Notes: generated by a model from the letters alone, not told the origin. Numbered from the stretch's first letter, positions 15,915 to 24,874 are shown. The stretch: 53,796 nucleotides of DNA from Marinifilum caeruleilacunae (GCF_013141825.1 NZ_RZNH01000037.1:1-53796), one strand, 5' to 3'. A program made the numbers and translations.

Positions 15915-17150
15915 ATGAGTAATAAACTTTTTATATGTCTTGTTTTTATGCTACTAAGCAAACATGCTTACATGCAAAACACTCAAATAATAAGAGGTCA
16001 AATATCATGTTTGGCCGACACAGTTGCCATTCCCTATGCCCATGTAGGAATCCTGGGAACGGGCATAGGAACTGTTACAAATATTAAGGGCGATTTCGAA
16101 TTAAAAGGGCAGTTCAATCTTGAGAAAGACACCCTAATGGTTTCCCATATTGAGTATGAAAAAAAACTGATTCCTTTAAATGAACTTTTATCTGATACCT
16201 GTTATATAAAACTTGTTAGAAATGAATATTTATTAGCCGATGTTATTGTATTGCCTGACAATAAAAAAGAAGAAATCTTTACAAATGTTATTAAAAATCT
16301 AAAACTAAATTATCCAGGCAAATTGTATCAATGCGAAGCATTCTATAGAGAAGTACAATATCAGGAAAGAACCAAACAACATACCAGGTTAATAGAGTCT
16401 GCTGTTAATATTCAAGATGGGAAAGTAACAGCCCCCCTATCAAAAATCAAGTGCAGCTTGCTGCAATTTCGTAAATCTGACAACTTTACTGAAGAACATT
16501 TGGGTTCTAAACTATTCAAAAAAATGCTTGGTTTTTCTCAAAACTATCTGCACTATTTGTTAGTCGGAAATCCTGTTCGTTATTTCAAAGACAGGCTTCA
16601 CACATCTAAGTTTAATCCTCTCTCCCAAAAATACAAGGATAAAGAATTACAATTTGTTTTATCACATCTGATAAAAAAAACGGATTATGAAATCTATGTT
16701 TTTAAATCGACACAAAGTATACCCTGTACTTTTTATATCAATAGTAAAGATTATGCAATATTAAAGTATGAAGAAGAACTGAGAACTAACACCAGGCTTA
16801 TAGCCAAACGCTCTTACCAATACACAAAGATCGACAACAAATATTATCCCGCGTTCTTCTATAGTGTTAGCATAACAGATTACCTTAAAAGTTCAAAAGG
16901 CTTGGGTATAACTGAAAGTAGTCTAACATTTGTGAATTACAGTCCCGATCGAAAAAAATTCAAACGCTTACGTTCCAAACATGTTGTTCCCAATGAAATA
17001 GATCTTTATGATCAGGAAATGGAATATGATGAAAATTTCTGGACAAATTATAATATACTTCTGGATGAGCCTCTGGAAGAAAAAGTCATTACCGATTTAG
17101 AGAAAAAATCATCACTACAAAGCCAATTCAAAGATAACGCCACCAATTAA
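15915..17150 (+). CDS. carboxypeptidase-like regulatory domain protein, paralog 2
   Basis: This is a 411-residue tandem paralog of the preceding gene with the same domain layout: signal peptide, CarboxypepD_reg-like domain (IRGQISC...AYAHVGILGTGIGTVTNIKGDF-type pattern) and the unassigned C-terminal part with SPDRKKFKRLRSKHV. The two are similar along their whole length, with strongest conservation in the N-terminal domain and the RLRSKHV region. The gap is 25 bases. Duplication with divergence may parallel the multiple peptides, for example one partner per peptide, but this is speculation. Confidence 0.85.
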   Translation: MSNKLFICLVFMLLSKHAYMQNTQIIRGQISCLADTVAIPYAHVGILGTGIGTVTNIKGDFELKGQFNLEKDTLMVSHIEYEKKLIPLNELLSDTCYIKLVRNEYLLADVIVLPDNKKEEIFTNVIKNLKLNYPGKLYQCEAFYREVQYQERTKQHTRLIESAVNIQDGKVTAPLSKIKCSLLQFRKSDNFTEEHLGSKLFKKMLGFSQNYLHYLLVGNPVRYFKDRLHTSKFNPLSQKYKDKELQFVLSHLIKKTDYEIYVFKSTQSIPCTFYINSKDYAILKYEEELRTNTRLIAKRSYQYTKIDNKYYPAFFYSVSITDYLKSSKGLGITESSLTFVNYSPDRKKFKRLRSKHVVPNEIDLYDQEMEYDENFWTNYNILLDEPLEEKVITDLEKKSSLQSQFKDNATN

Positions 17151-17163
17151 AATCTAGAAAAAC

Positions 17164-17757
17164 ATGATACAATTCTTAAGACAGTTAAAATGCAGATATG
17201 CATTATTAATATTTTTATCGATCCTACTTATACTTCGATATACGAGTAGTGGAATTGTTTTTGCGAAAGTAAAGGATTCTGAATTTATTCTTAATAACTT
17301 TCTAATATACAATTACCTTTACAACACAATTGTTTATCTATTAAAAATTGCGGTGGTAACTTTACTCATATTAGGAGGAACACTGCTTTCGGGCTACAAA
17401 TTGAAATCTAAACAAGTTTTAAAAACAGTAATCCTTGCTAATTTCGTATACTTTTTTAGATATATTGCCGTAATCACTTGGGCATCTTTCAATTGGAGTA
17501 CATATAATATGGAATCCTTACGTACCTTCAATTCGAAAACCTTTTTAACTTTGAAATTAGGAGATGCAGATCATATTCTGGCTCAATTCCTTAAATCATT
17601 CAGCTTGTACGATATTATTTTTGTTTTTGCACTGCTTCTTTTAACAACACTTCTTAACGATATCAAATGGAAGCAAAGCACGAAAATTATATTTTCTTCC
17701 TATGTCCCGGCAATTATTGTTTATGCTCTTTTTGTTGTTTTTCTAACAGAACTATAA
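17164..17757 (+). CDS. multi-TM membrane protein of the export cluster
   Basis: This 197-residue integral membrane protein has about five predicted helices (near 13-30, 50-75, 85-110, 145-165 and 175-195). I recognise no family. It lies 13 bases after the second paralog and 38 bases before the thioredoxin-like gene, on the same strand, so it belongs to the operon. Candidate roles are self-protection against the peptides or a partner of the exporter; neither can be shown from the sequence. Confidence 0.75.
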   Translation: MIQFLRQLKCRYALLIFLSILLILRYTSSGIVFAKVKDSEFILNNFLIYNYLYNTIVYLLKIAVVTLLILGGTLLSGYKLKSKQVLKTVILANFVYFFRYIAVITWASFNWSTYNMESLRTFNSKTFLTLKLGDADHILAQFLKSFSLYDIIFVFALLLLTTLLNDIKWKQSTKIIFSSYVPAIIVYALFVVFLTEL

Positions 17758-17795
17758 TAAGCAACTCATTTTTTATCAATTAGCAATGCTTCAAA

Positions 17796-18311
17796 ATGAA
17801 TGATCTAAAAAAAATTCTTCCAGTAGCGCTCTTTGTCATCATTGTAGTGACCTTATTGTTCTTTATTAGCACGAAAAGAAAAGCTAATAAAGAAATCGCC
17901 AGCAATTTTGAAATCATTGATTTTAACGACTTCAATTTTTTAGAACCTGTTGAGGATTATGAATTAAATGAAAATTCAGTGATCTGTTTTTTTGCCAGCG
18001 ACTGTTCTTTATGTTCCTACGAAGCCAAGCAACTCAAAAAAGAAGATTTTGTACCAGAAAACCTTGATTTCATTTGGGTATCATCACAAAATCGTGACAG
18101 TATCGTCTCCTTTATTAAAAGCAATGACATTGCAGGTGTGGAGCATTTCAAATTTGCTCAAATTGAGGCAAGTGTTTTAACCGAAAAATACAATATAAAT
18201 GAATATCCAAAAGGCTTAATCTATAAGAATGGAATACTTTGTCATTCGTTTAAGGGTTTAATCAGTTTGTTTACCATAAAGGAACATTTAAATCAAGAAA
18301 TTCCAAACTAA
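17796..18311 (+). CDS. membrane-anchored thioredoxin-fold protein
   Basis: This 171-residue protein has a single N-terminal membrane helix (about 8-25) and then a thioredoxin-like domain facing the periplasm. The redox motif is C70-S-L-C73 after FFASD, and the cis-proline position is Pro138 in NEYPKGLIY. It resembles TlpA- or MauD-like oxidoreductases. Since all three nearby precursor peptides carry exactly two cysteines at fixed positions, I infer it makes or repairs their disulfide, or reduces another operon component. The family call is solid and the substrate is inferred. Confidence 0.82.
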   Translation: MNDLKKILPVALFVIIVVTLLFFISTKRKANKEIASNFEIIDFNDFNFLEPVEDYELNENSVICFFASDCSLCSYEAKQLKKEDFVPENLDFIWVSSQNRDSIVSFIKSNDIAGVEHFKFAQIEASVLTEKYNINEYPKGLIYKNGILCHSFKGLISLFTIKEHLNQEIPN

Positions 18312-18336
18312 ACACTAACATTCAATCTATAATTTT

Positions 18337-20532
18337 GTGAATCGTAAACTCTATAAAAAAGCAAAACAAACTTTTACTTTACAACACGATTATGCTGATT
18401 GCGGTGTTGCTTGTTTGCTGTCCATTATCAAATATTTTGGTGGTACTGGTAATTTTGAATCATTACGTGAATGGAGCGGAACCAGTAAGCAAGGTACAAG
18501 CCTTCTGGGCTTGTATCAAGCTGCAAAAAAGTCCAATTTGTCTGCAAAAGCCTATCAGGCAGAATTTGAGAATTTATTGGAAACAAAGCACCCACTAATT
18601 TTACACCTTGAGCTTGAAAATGGCCTGGAGCACTATGTTGTATTTTATGGATTTCATAACGATAAACTAGTGATAGGTGATCCTGGCAAAGGGATTTGTT
18701 ATTACACACAAAATGAACTGCTAAAAGTATGGAAGTCGAAAGCTCTGTTAACATTAGAGCCAGAAAAATCCTTCGCCCACAAAGAAGAATCAAAAGAACA
18801 GAAGAGAAATTGGATCTTAAACATGATTCAGGAAGACAGACAAATTTTAATGGTCTCTATTTTTATTGGTGTTTTAATTGCCGGCTTGAGTTTAGCAGTC
18901 TCTGTCTTTAACCAAAAACTGATTGATGACATTTTACCATCAAAGGAGTTTTCGAAAGTTATTATTGCCATAACTGTACTGTGTTTATTGCTTGTTTCTC
19001 ACACTTTTTTAAATGCTATCCGCAATAAATTCTTATACATCCAAAGCCGGGATTTTAACATTCGAATGGTTAATTCTTTTTTTAAACAGTTACTCAATTT
19101 ACCCAAAAGTTTTTTTGACAACAGAAAATCAGGAGATTTAATTGCCAGGCTAAATGACAGTGCCAGAATACAAGCTTTTCTTTCGAAAGTAGCTGGTAAT
19201 TTTATAATTGAGATTCTTATTTTACTGGTTTCAATCCTGGTTCTGTTTTTCTATTCCATCACACATGGAATTCTAACTCTCCTGTTTCTTCCTGTTTACG
19301 CAAGCATTCTGATCGTTTTCAACAAAAAAATTGTTTCAGGACAAAAGAATGTGATGGAACATTATGCCCATAACGAAAGTTTCTACATCAATAGTTTAAA
19401 TGGAATCGAAACAATTAAAAACACCAACACGAATAGTTATTTCGAAAATAAAAACCGATCTATCTACACCAATTTTCAAGACAAAATCTTTACGCTGGGA
19501 AAAATAACCATCAATCTATCTTTTTTGTCGGGGATATTAGGAACAATATACATGGCAAGCATTATTGGCGTTGGAGCACAACATGTAATAACCGATACCA
19601 TTAGTTTAGGAGCCCTAATTGCAATGATTGGCATTTCAACGAGAATTTCACCAGCTTTAACAAGCATAATTGCTATGCTCATACAAGTTCAGGAAGCGAA
19701 GGTAGCCTTTGATCGTTTGTTTGAAATGATTAACATTAATACAAATTCTAAACAGAAAGTCAAATCAATCTCGAAAATTACAGACATCCAAATCAATAAT
19801 CTTAACTTTCGATTTCCAGGAAGATCTCTACTTTTAAAAAACATTAACCTGAAGATACAAAAAGGTGAAATCACAAGTCTTCTTGGAGAATCAGGTACTG
19901 GAAAAAGTACTTTGTCCAGTATATTACAGAAATTCTATTTTCCTGAAAATGGAGATATTCTCATGAATGAGATTCCTCTCAATGAGATCTCCAATTCCAA
20001 TCTGAGATCACGAATAGGACACATTCCTCAAAGCATTCATATTTTCAATAGCACACTAGCCTTTAACATTTTGCTTGAAGACATAAATGAACAAAACTTT
20101 ACAGAACTTAAGGCATTTTGCGAAAAGTGGGGTTTTAACAAATTCTTTGACCTATTACCACAAGGATTATCTACAAAAGTGGGTGAAGATGGTATTAACT
20201 TATCGGGCGGCCAAAAGCAACTATTGGCATTTGCCAGAATATTCTATAGAAAACCTGATTTTATCATTCTGGATGAAGCCACCTCTGCTATGGATCGGCT
20301 TACTGAACAGTTTGTTTTTACATTGCTCGAAAAAGTAAAACCAGACGTTGCCATATTAATCATTACACATAGAATCCACATTTTAAAAAGAATTTCAGAC
20401 CAGATATATATTCTGGATCACAAAACAACAGATCATCATGGAACCCATGAAGATTTAATGAAATACGATAATTTCTATAGTCAGTTTTGGAAAGAGTTAC
20501 ATATTGAATCAAACCAACTATCTGCACATTGA
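18337..20532 (+). CDS. C39 peptidase-containing ABC exporter
   Basis: This 731-residue protein combines leader-peptide cleavage with ATP-driven export. The N-terminal C39 domain has oxyanion Gln16, nucleophile Cys22 in DCGVAC, His99 in LEHYVVFYG and Asp115 in IGDP. About six membrane helices span ~165-440. The ATPase domain has Walker A GESGTGKST near 516, LSGGQ near 621, Walker B IILDEATSAMD near 643 and the H-loop THR near 676. The start is GTG, needed to keep the peptidase intact. It is the natural processing exporter for the Ala-Gly-leader peptides upstream. Confidence 0.95.
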   Translation: MNRKLYKKAKQTFTLQHDYADCGVACLLSIIKYFGGTGNFESLREWSGTSKQGTSLLGLYQAAKKSNLSAKAYQAEFENLLETKHPLILHLELENGLEHYVVFYGFHNDKLVIGDPGKGICYYTQNELLKVWKSKALLTLEPEKSFAHKEESKEQKRNWILNMIQEDRQILMVSIFIGVLIAGLSLAVSVFNQKLIDDILPSKEFSKVIIAITVLCLLLVSHTFLNAIRNKFLYIQSRDFNIRMVNSFFKQLLNLPKSFFDNRKSGDLIARLNDSARIQAFLSKVAGNFIIEILILLVSILVLFFYSITHGILTLLFLPVYASILIVFNKKIVSGQKNVMEHYAHNESFYINSLNGIETIKNTNTNSYFENKNRSIYTNFQDKIFTLGKITINLSFLSGILGTIYMASIIGVGAQHVITDTISLGALIAMIGISTRISPALTSIIAMLIQVQEAKVAFDRLFEMININTNSKQKVKSISKITDIQINNLNFRFPGRSLLLKNINLKIQKGEITSLLGESGTGKSTLSSILQKFYFPENGDILMNEIPLNEISNSNLRSRIGHIPQSIHIFNSTLAFNILLEDINEQNFTELKAFCEKWGFNKFFDLLPQGLSTKVGEDGINLSGGQKQLLAFARIFYRKPDFIILDEATSAMDRLTEQFVFTLLEKVKPDVAILIITHRIHILKRISDQIYILDHKTTDHHGTHEDLMKYDNFYSQFWKELHIESNQLSAH

Positions 20533-21791
20533 AAAGATTATACCATATCGCGTACCAAGTAGAGGAAATCTGGCACTCCTTAAAGGAACACAAAAAAAGA
20601 AATCTCTTAACAGGATTTGGAGTCTCCTGGGGGATTTTCATTTTGGTTCTTCTAGTAGGAGCAGGAAATGGGCTTCAAAAAGGAGTAATGGTTCTTTTCC
20701 AGGATTATACTCAAAATAGTTTTTGGATTTATGGTGGCCAAACCAACATTTCAAAGCCCGGACAAAATTCTGGTAGGCATATCCGCTTTAAGCAACAAGA
20801 TATATCTGTGCTGAAAAGTTGGTATCCTGAAATTGAACATACTTCACCTGAGTTAAGATACAATGGAAAACTTTTACACTCTAAAAGCCATAGTTATCAA
20901 AGGTTTGAATGTTATGGAATAAATAGCAGTTATTTTAAAATTAAAACCTACAACACATCACAAGGCAGATATTTCAATCCTTTAGACGATCAGCAAAACA
21001 GAAATATTGCAATTATTGGCAAAGACATTGCCGAAGGATTATTTGATAAAGAAGATGTAGTTGGCAGGTATTTTTGTATGGATGGCGTATGGTTTCAAAT
21101 TATTGGAGTTCTGGCGGAAAAGTCACTCTTTTCAAATAATAAAAGAAACATCTACATCCCATTCGGCACACTTCAAAATCATTTTTTTAAAGACAAGAGC
21201 ATGAATTGTTTCGCCCTTTCTTTAAAAGCTGAAAATTCGGCCAGGAGATTCGAAGAGTCAATTAAAAACTACCTGTCGAAAAATTTTCGATTTGATTTAG
21301 AAGATAAAAATGCAATTTACATTAACAACGTACAGTCTAGTGCCAGTTCAATTAAAGACTTGTTTAAAACCATTAACGGTTTTCTTTGGTTGGTAGGATT
21401 CTGTCTGCTATTAAGTGGTATTGTAGGCGTTAGTAACATTATGCTCGTGGTTGTCAAGGAAAGAACGCAGGAAATTGGTATAAGAAAAGCCATAGGAGCG
21501 AGTCCCAAAAGTATACTTTACATGATTTTGAATGAATCGATAATCATTACCTTCATTTCAGGAATCACAGGTCTGCTGGCTGCTACATTAATTGTGAACC
21601 TTATTAATTTAATAATTGGAGATATGATTTCCGACAGCAATTCTATATTCAAAGGACTGGATGTAAATATTCCCATTGCCATTGGAGCCATTATCACATT
21701 GGTTATCTCAGGTGCTATTGCTGGATTATATCCTGCCAGAAAAGCCGCATCTGTCTTGCCTATAAAAGCCATAAGCTCAGAAAACCCTTAA
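20529..21791 (+). CDS. MacB/FtsX-type ABC transporter permease without an ATPase domain
   Basis: This 420-residue permease starts with TTG overlapping the stop of the C39 exporter by four bases (TTGA). The start is supported because it includes the first membrane helix (27-45). A periplasmic core domain follows (about 48-275), then three C-terminal helices of the FtsX type near 284-306, 337-360 and 379-403, with ERTQEIGIRKAIGA between them. Such permeases need a separate LolD/MacB-type ATPase; no such gene is present in this operon. The permease may borrow an ATPase from elsewhere. Its partner is presumably the HlyD-like protein that follows. Confidence 0.88.
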   Translation: MKRLYHIAYQVEEIWHSLKEHKKRNLLTGFGVSWGIFILVLLVGAGNGLQKGVMVLFQDYTQNSFWIYGGQTNISKPGQNSGRHIRFKQQDISVLKSWYPEIEHTSPELRYNGKLLHSKSHSYQRFECYGINSSYFKIKTYNTSQGRYFNPLDDQQNRNIAIIGKDIAEGLFDKEDVVGRYFCMDGVWFQIIGVLAEKSLFSNNKRNIYIPFGTLQNHFFKDKSMNCFALSLKAENSARRFEESIKNYLSKNFRFDLEDKNAIYINNVQSSASSIKDLFKTINGFLWLVGFCLLLSGIVGVSNIMLVVVKERTQEIGIRKAIGASPKSILYMILNESIIITFISGITGLLAATLIVNLINLIIGDMISDSNSIFKGLDVNIPIAIGAIITLVISGAIAGLYPARKAASVLPIKAISSENP

Positions 21792-21804
21792 TCTTATCTG
21801 CAAC

Positions 21805-22875
21805 ATGAAAAACAAAAGCCTCATCATAACTTTGATTATCCTATCCCTTTGTGTTGGATTTGTATGGTTACACCAAAGCAAAAATAAATATCGTTTTAGC
21901 AATACAGAACAAGCTAGCTTCACTGATCTTGAGTTAAAACAGTTTATTTCAGGCTACCTTGTACCCGAAAGAGAGGTTCAAATTAAATCCCAAATTTCAG
22001 GAATTCTAAAACAGATACATGTAAAAGCGGGCGATACCATAAAAAGAGGCGATTTAATAGCTGAAGTGAGTGTACTGCCAAATCCTCAAAATATTGAGAC
22101 TGCATCGAAAACGCTTACCACCTGTCAAATCAATTATAACAAGTGCAAAAAAGAATATGAGCAATACAAAAAGCTCTATGAAAAAAAAGTAGTTGCCGAA
22201 CAAGAATTTGATCAATATACCGATGCCTATTTAATCAGCCAGGAGGAATTAAAATCTGCAAAAAAGCAACTGGAAATCATCAAAACAGGATATTCAAAAG
22301 ATCAGGAAAACATTCCTAATTTTATACGTTCTACCGTATCGGGAACCGTTCTTGAAATTCCTTTAAAAGAAGGTGCGAGTATTACCGAACGTAATAACTT
22401 CAACGAAGGAAGCAACTTGGCGAGTATTGCCAATTTACAAAGCCTTATTTTTAAGGCCAAAGTCAATGAATCTGACATTTCATATTTGAAAAAGGGAATG
22501 ATTTTCAACCTGGAAATTAGTGCTTTAAAAAACAAAAACATTACGGCTGAATTAACTCACATCACGCCCAAAGCCAAAGAGGAAAATGGGATTATGAAAT
22601 TCGATATTGAAGCCAAAGTTAGTAATGGCAAACACATTCAACTCTATCCCGGTTTTTCAGCTGTTGCAGAAATGATTCTTGACAGGCGGGATAGTGTTCT
22701 CACCATAAAAGAACGAAACCTGATTTTTAAGAACGACAGTATTTATGTAGAGCTTCTTGATGAGCAATATAAAAAACAAAAAAGAGTAGTGAAAACAGGA
22801 TTATCCGATGGTCTTAGAATTGAAATATTAGATGGTTTAAGCCTGGAAGATAAAGTTGTTGTTCAGAAAAATTAA
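21805..22875 (+). CDS. HlyD/MacA-type periplasmic adaptor
   Basis: This 356-residue membrane-fusion protein has an N-terminal anchor helix (6-24). Two half lipoyl motifs follow (the first near 50-90 with VQIKSQISGILKQIHVKAGD), separated by a coiled-coil hairpin (about 95-160), then beta-barrel regions. Such adaptors bridge inner-membrane transporters to a TolC-like channel. It could serve the C39 exporter or the MacB-type permease. No TolC homolog is seen here, so an outer-membrane channel would come from elsewhere. It closes the operon; thiL follows with its own promoter. Confidence 0.9.
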   Translation: MKNKSLIITLIILSLCVGFVWLHQSKNKYRFSNTEQASFTDLELKQFISGYLVPEREVQIKSQISGILKQIHVKAGDTIKRGDLIAEVSVLPNPQNIETASKTLTTCQINYNKCKKEYEQYKKLYEKKVVAEQEFDQYTDAYLISQEELKSAKKQLEIIKTGYSKDQENIPNFIRSTVSGTVLEIPLKEGASITERNNFNEGSNLASIANLQSLIFKAKVNESDISYLKKGMIFNLEISALKNKNITAELTHITPKAKEENGIMKFDIEAKVSNGKHIQLYPGFSAVAEMILDRRDSVLTIKERNLIFKNDSIYVELLDEQYKKQKRVVKTGLSDGLRIEILDGLSLEDKVVVQKN

Positions 22876-22901
22876 GCCAAAATAAATCTCCATTTTTTCC
22901 C

Positions 22902-22910
22902 TACCTTTGC
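22902..22910 (+). promoter_or_regulatory. thiL promoter (-7 element)
   Basis: TACCTTTGC fits TAnnTTTGC and lies 23 bases before the thiL ATG, which implies a short 5' UTR. No clear TTTG is seen upstream at the ideal spacing. Confidence 0.55.
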
Positions 22911-22933
22911 ACGCAAATCATATAGGCGACATT

Positions 22934-23980
22934 ATGCAGGAAAACAAAGCACAAGGAACAGATATCTCAACATTGGGAGAATTTGGCTTGATTAAGCAGT
23001 TGACAAAAAACATCAAAATAAACCATAGCAGCACCAAACTAGGTGTAGGCGATGATGCTGCAGTTTTGGATCATCAAGACAAAAAAACGGTGGTAACTAC
23101 CGATTTGCTGGTGGAAGGAATCCATTTCGATTTAATGTACACCCCATTAAAACACCTGGGATACAAAAGTATTGCAGTAAATGTTTCTGATGTTTATGCC
23201 ATGAATGCTTGTCCGAAGCAGGTTACTGTTTCCATTGCCATTTCGAAGCGATTTACGGTAGAGGCGATTGAGGAAATTTATGATGGAATCCGTTTGGCCT
23301 GCGAAAATTACAACGTCGATTTGGTGGGTGGCGATACAACATCATCGCTAACCGGATTGTGCATTTCGGTTACTGCCATTGGCGAAGCCAAAGAGGAAGA
23401 GCTGGCATACAGAAGTGGTGCAAAAGTAAACGATTTGATCTGCGTAAGCGGTAATCTTGGTGCAGCATATGCCGGTTTACAATTGTTGGAGCGCGAAAAA
23501 GCCATTTTCGAGAACAATCCAAACATGCAACCTGATTTATCGGGTCACGACTACATTTTGGAACGCCAGCTAAAACCAGAAGCCAGAAAAGACATTTACG
23601 AAAGATTGCAAGAAGCGAAGATTGTGCCGACCTCTATGATTGATATTTCGGATGGTTTGTCGTCGGAGTTGATGCACATTTGTGATCAGTCGAAAGTAGG
23701 ATGTCAGATTTACGAGGAGAAAATTCCGGTAGATTACGAAACCCACAAAATGGCCGAAGAATTAAACATGAACTACAGTACCTTTTCGTTAAATGGTGGC
23801 GAAGATTATGAGTTGTTGTTCACCGTGCCATTGGAGAAATTCGACGATGTAGAAAAAATGGAAGATGTAAAAGTAATTGGTCACATTACCGAGGCCGAGA
23901 AAGGCATTTACATGATCACCCGCGACAATAGCGAAATTGCATTGCAGGCACAAGGGTGGAATCCTTTGAAAGAGGAGTAA
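22934..23980 (+). CDS. thiL: thiamine-monophosphate kinase ThiL
   Basis: ThiL phosphorylates thiamine monophosphate to the active cofactor thiamine diphosphate. The 348-residue protein shows the N-terminal GVGDDAAVL motif, the metal/nucleotide-binding VTTDLLVEGIHFD and VNVSDVYAM stretches, and DLVGGDTTSS, as expected for the AIR synthase-like fold. I chose the ATG at 22934. A TTG at 22907 sits within the promoter element and is unlikely. It marks the return to core genes after the accessory region. Confidence 0.95.
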   Translation: MQENKAQGTDISTLGEFGLIKQLTKNIKINHSSTKLGVGDDAAVLDHQDKKTVVTTDLLVEGIHFDLMYTPLKHLGYKSIAVNVSDVYAMNACPKQVTVSIAISKRFTVEAIEEIYDGIRLACENYNVDLVGGDTTSSLTGLCISVTAIGEAKEEELAYRSGAKVNDLICVSGNLGAAYAGLQLLEREKAIFENNPNMQPDLSGHDYILERQLKPEARKDIYERLQEAKIVPTSMIDISDGLSSELMHICDQSKVGCQIYEEKIPVDYETHKMAEELNMNYSTFSLNGGEDYELLFTVPLEKFDDVEKMEDVKVIGHITEAEKGIYMITRDNSEIALQAQGWNPLKEE

Positions 23981-23985
23981 TTTTT

Positions 23986-24022
23986 GAGTGAATGAGGGGT
24001 GAGTGAATGAGTAAATGAGGGG
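23986..24022 (+). repeat. short imperfect tandem repeat downstream of thiL
   Basis: GAGTGAATGAGGGGT is followed directly by GAGTGAATGAGTAAATGAGGGG. No function is evident. Confidence 0.4.
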
Positions 24023-24117
24023 AATACAGTAATTGGGTCTTCCCCTTTATCTGAAAATTTGCACACCCAAAATATAAAGCAGAGAAAATGTGTGAATTTT
24101 CTCTATTTCTTCATAAA

Positions 24118-24579
24118 ATGAAAACTTACTCTTACACCTACCTAGCCAAAGGGCCTTATCTCTTCATTATTCTTTCCTTATTGATCGTATTATTATTTTT
24201 CTCTTTTCTATTAATTGGAATCATTAGGCCTTCAATTAACTGGTCGATATTTATTCTCTTCTCATCTCCCATACTTTTTGCCATTATCCTCCCTTTTCTC
24301 ACAAGAAAGAGAGTTCAGATTAAAACATTAAGCATATCACCAGATGATATCCAATATGAGGAATACACTATTAAATGGGATCAGATTAAATGGGTTAGGA
24401 TCGATCAGAACCCCAAATCTATTTATGAGAAAATTGTCATTCAAACTATAGATCAAAGATATCGAATCCAGTATTTCGACACAAAATCGCACAGAGAAGA
24501 ATGGAAGGTGATCAAGAATGATCTAAAAATAGCCATTGAAAAAAAGTGTCCTGATTTGGAGAAGGCAAAATTGTATTAA
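24118..24579 (+). CDS. small membrane protein with PH-like cytoplasmic domain
   Basis: This 153-residue protein has two predicted N-terminal membrane helices (about 13-35 and 42-60). A beta-rich soluble part follows (KTLSISPDDIQYEEYTIKWDQIKWV...), which looks like a bacterial PH-like (YcxB/bPH type) domain. The ATG at 24118 is preferred because an ATG 30 bases upstream adds a short unlikely extension. It is monocistronic as far as can be seen, and function is unknown. Confidence 0.65.
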   Translation: MKTYSYTYLAKGPYLFIILSLLIVLLFFSFLLIGIIRPSINWSIFILFSSPILFAIILPFLTRKRVQIKTLSISPDDIQYEEYTIKWDQIKWVRIDQNPKSIYEKIVIQTIDQRYRIQYFDTKSHREEWKVIKNDLKIAIEKKCPDLEKAKLY

Positions 24580-24620
24580 ATCTCATCCAATCCCTCTTTA
24601 CGATTTTCGTTGTTTTTGTG

Positions 24621-24803
24621 GGCATTGGAAGGTTAAGCTGCTTATGAGCAGAAAACTTTTAGTAAGACGGGATAGCTGAGAACTTTGTTCGAAGATCCTC
24701 CCGCCGCACTTATAGTTTTCAAGCAGAAGTAGTTTGATCTTACACGCCCTAGATTTTTTGCATACTTTTTCATCAATGGAAAAAGTATGAGCCTTTGCGG
24801 CTA
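24621..24803 (-). repeat. interspersed intergenic repeat, copy B
   Basis: This is the inverted counterpart of 2301-2480. Its hairpin at 24763-24787 has the stem TACTTTTTC/GAAAAAGTA and the same loop CATTGAT on the minus strand. One base pair of the stem differs from copy A on both sides (C-G to T-A), so pairing is kept. It lies between two genes and has no coding content. Confidence 0.8.
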
Positions 24804-24810
24804 GAGCAAT

Positions 24811-24846
24811 TTTTAAAAAAAATGAGACCCTCAAAAGAAGATCTCA
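24811..24846 (-). terminator. terminator of the lpx operon
   Basis: On the minus strand TGAGATC and GGTCTCA pair with one wobble, then eight T follow. It starts 28 bases after the lpxA stop codon. Confidence 0.75.
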
Positions 24847-24874
24847 CTTTTATATATCCTAACTGTTGTGTTCT

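Noticed and set aside
10385-22933. Insertion sequence or integrase bounding the accessory region
   Set aside because: No transposase or recombinase frame and no matching flanking repeats could be found, so mobility is not claimed as a feature.
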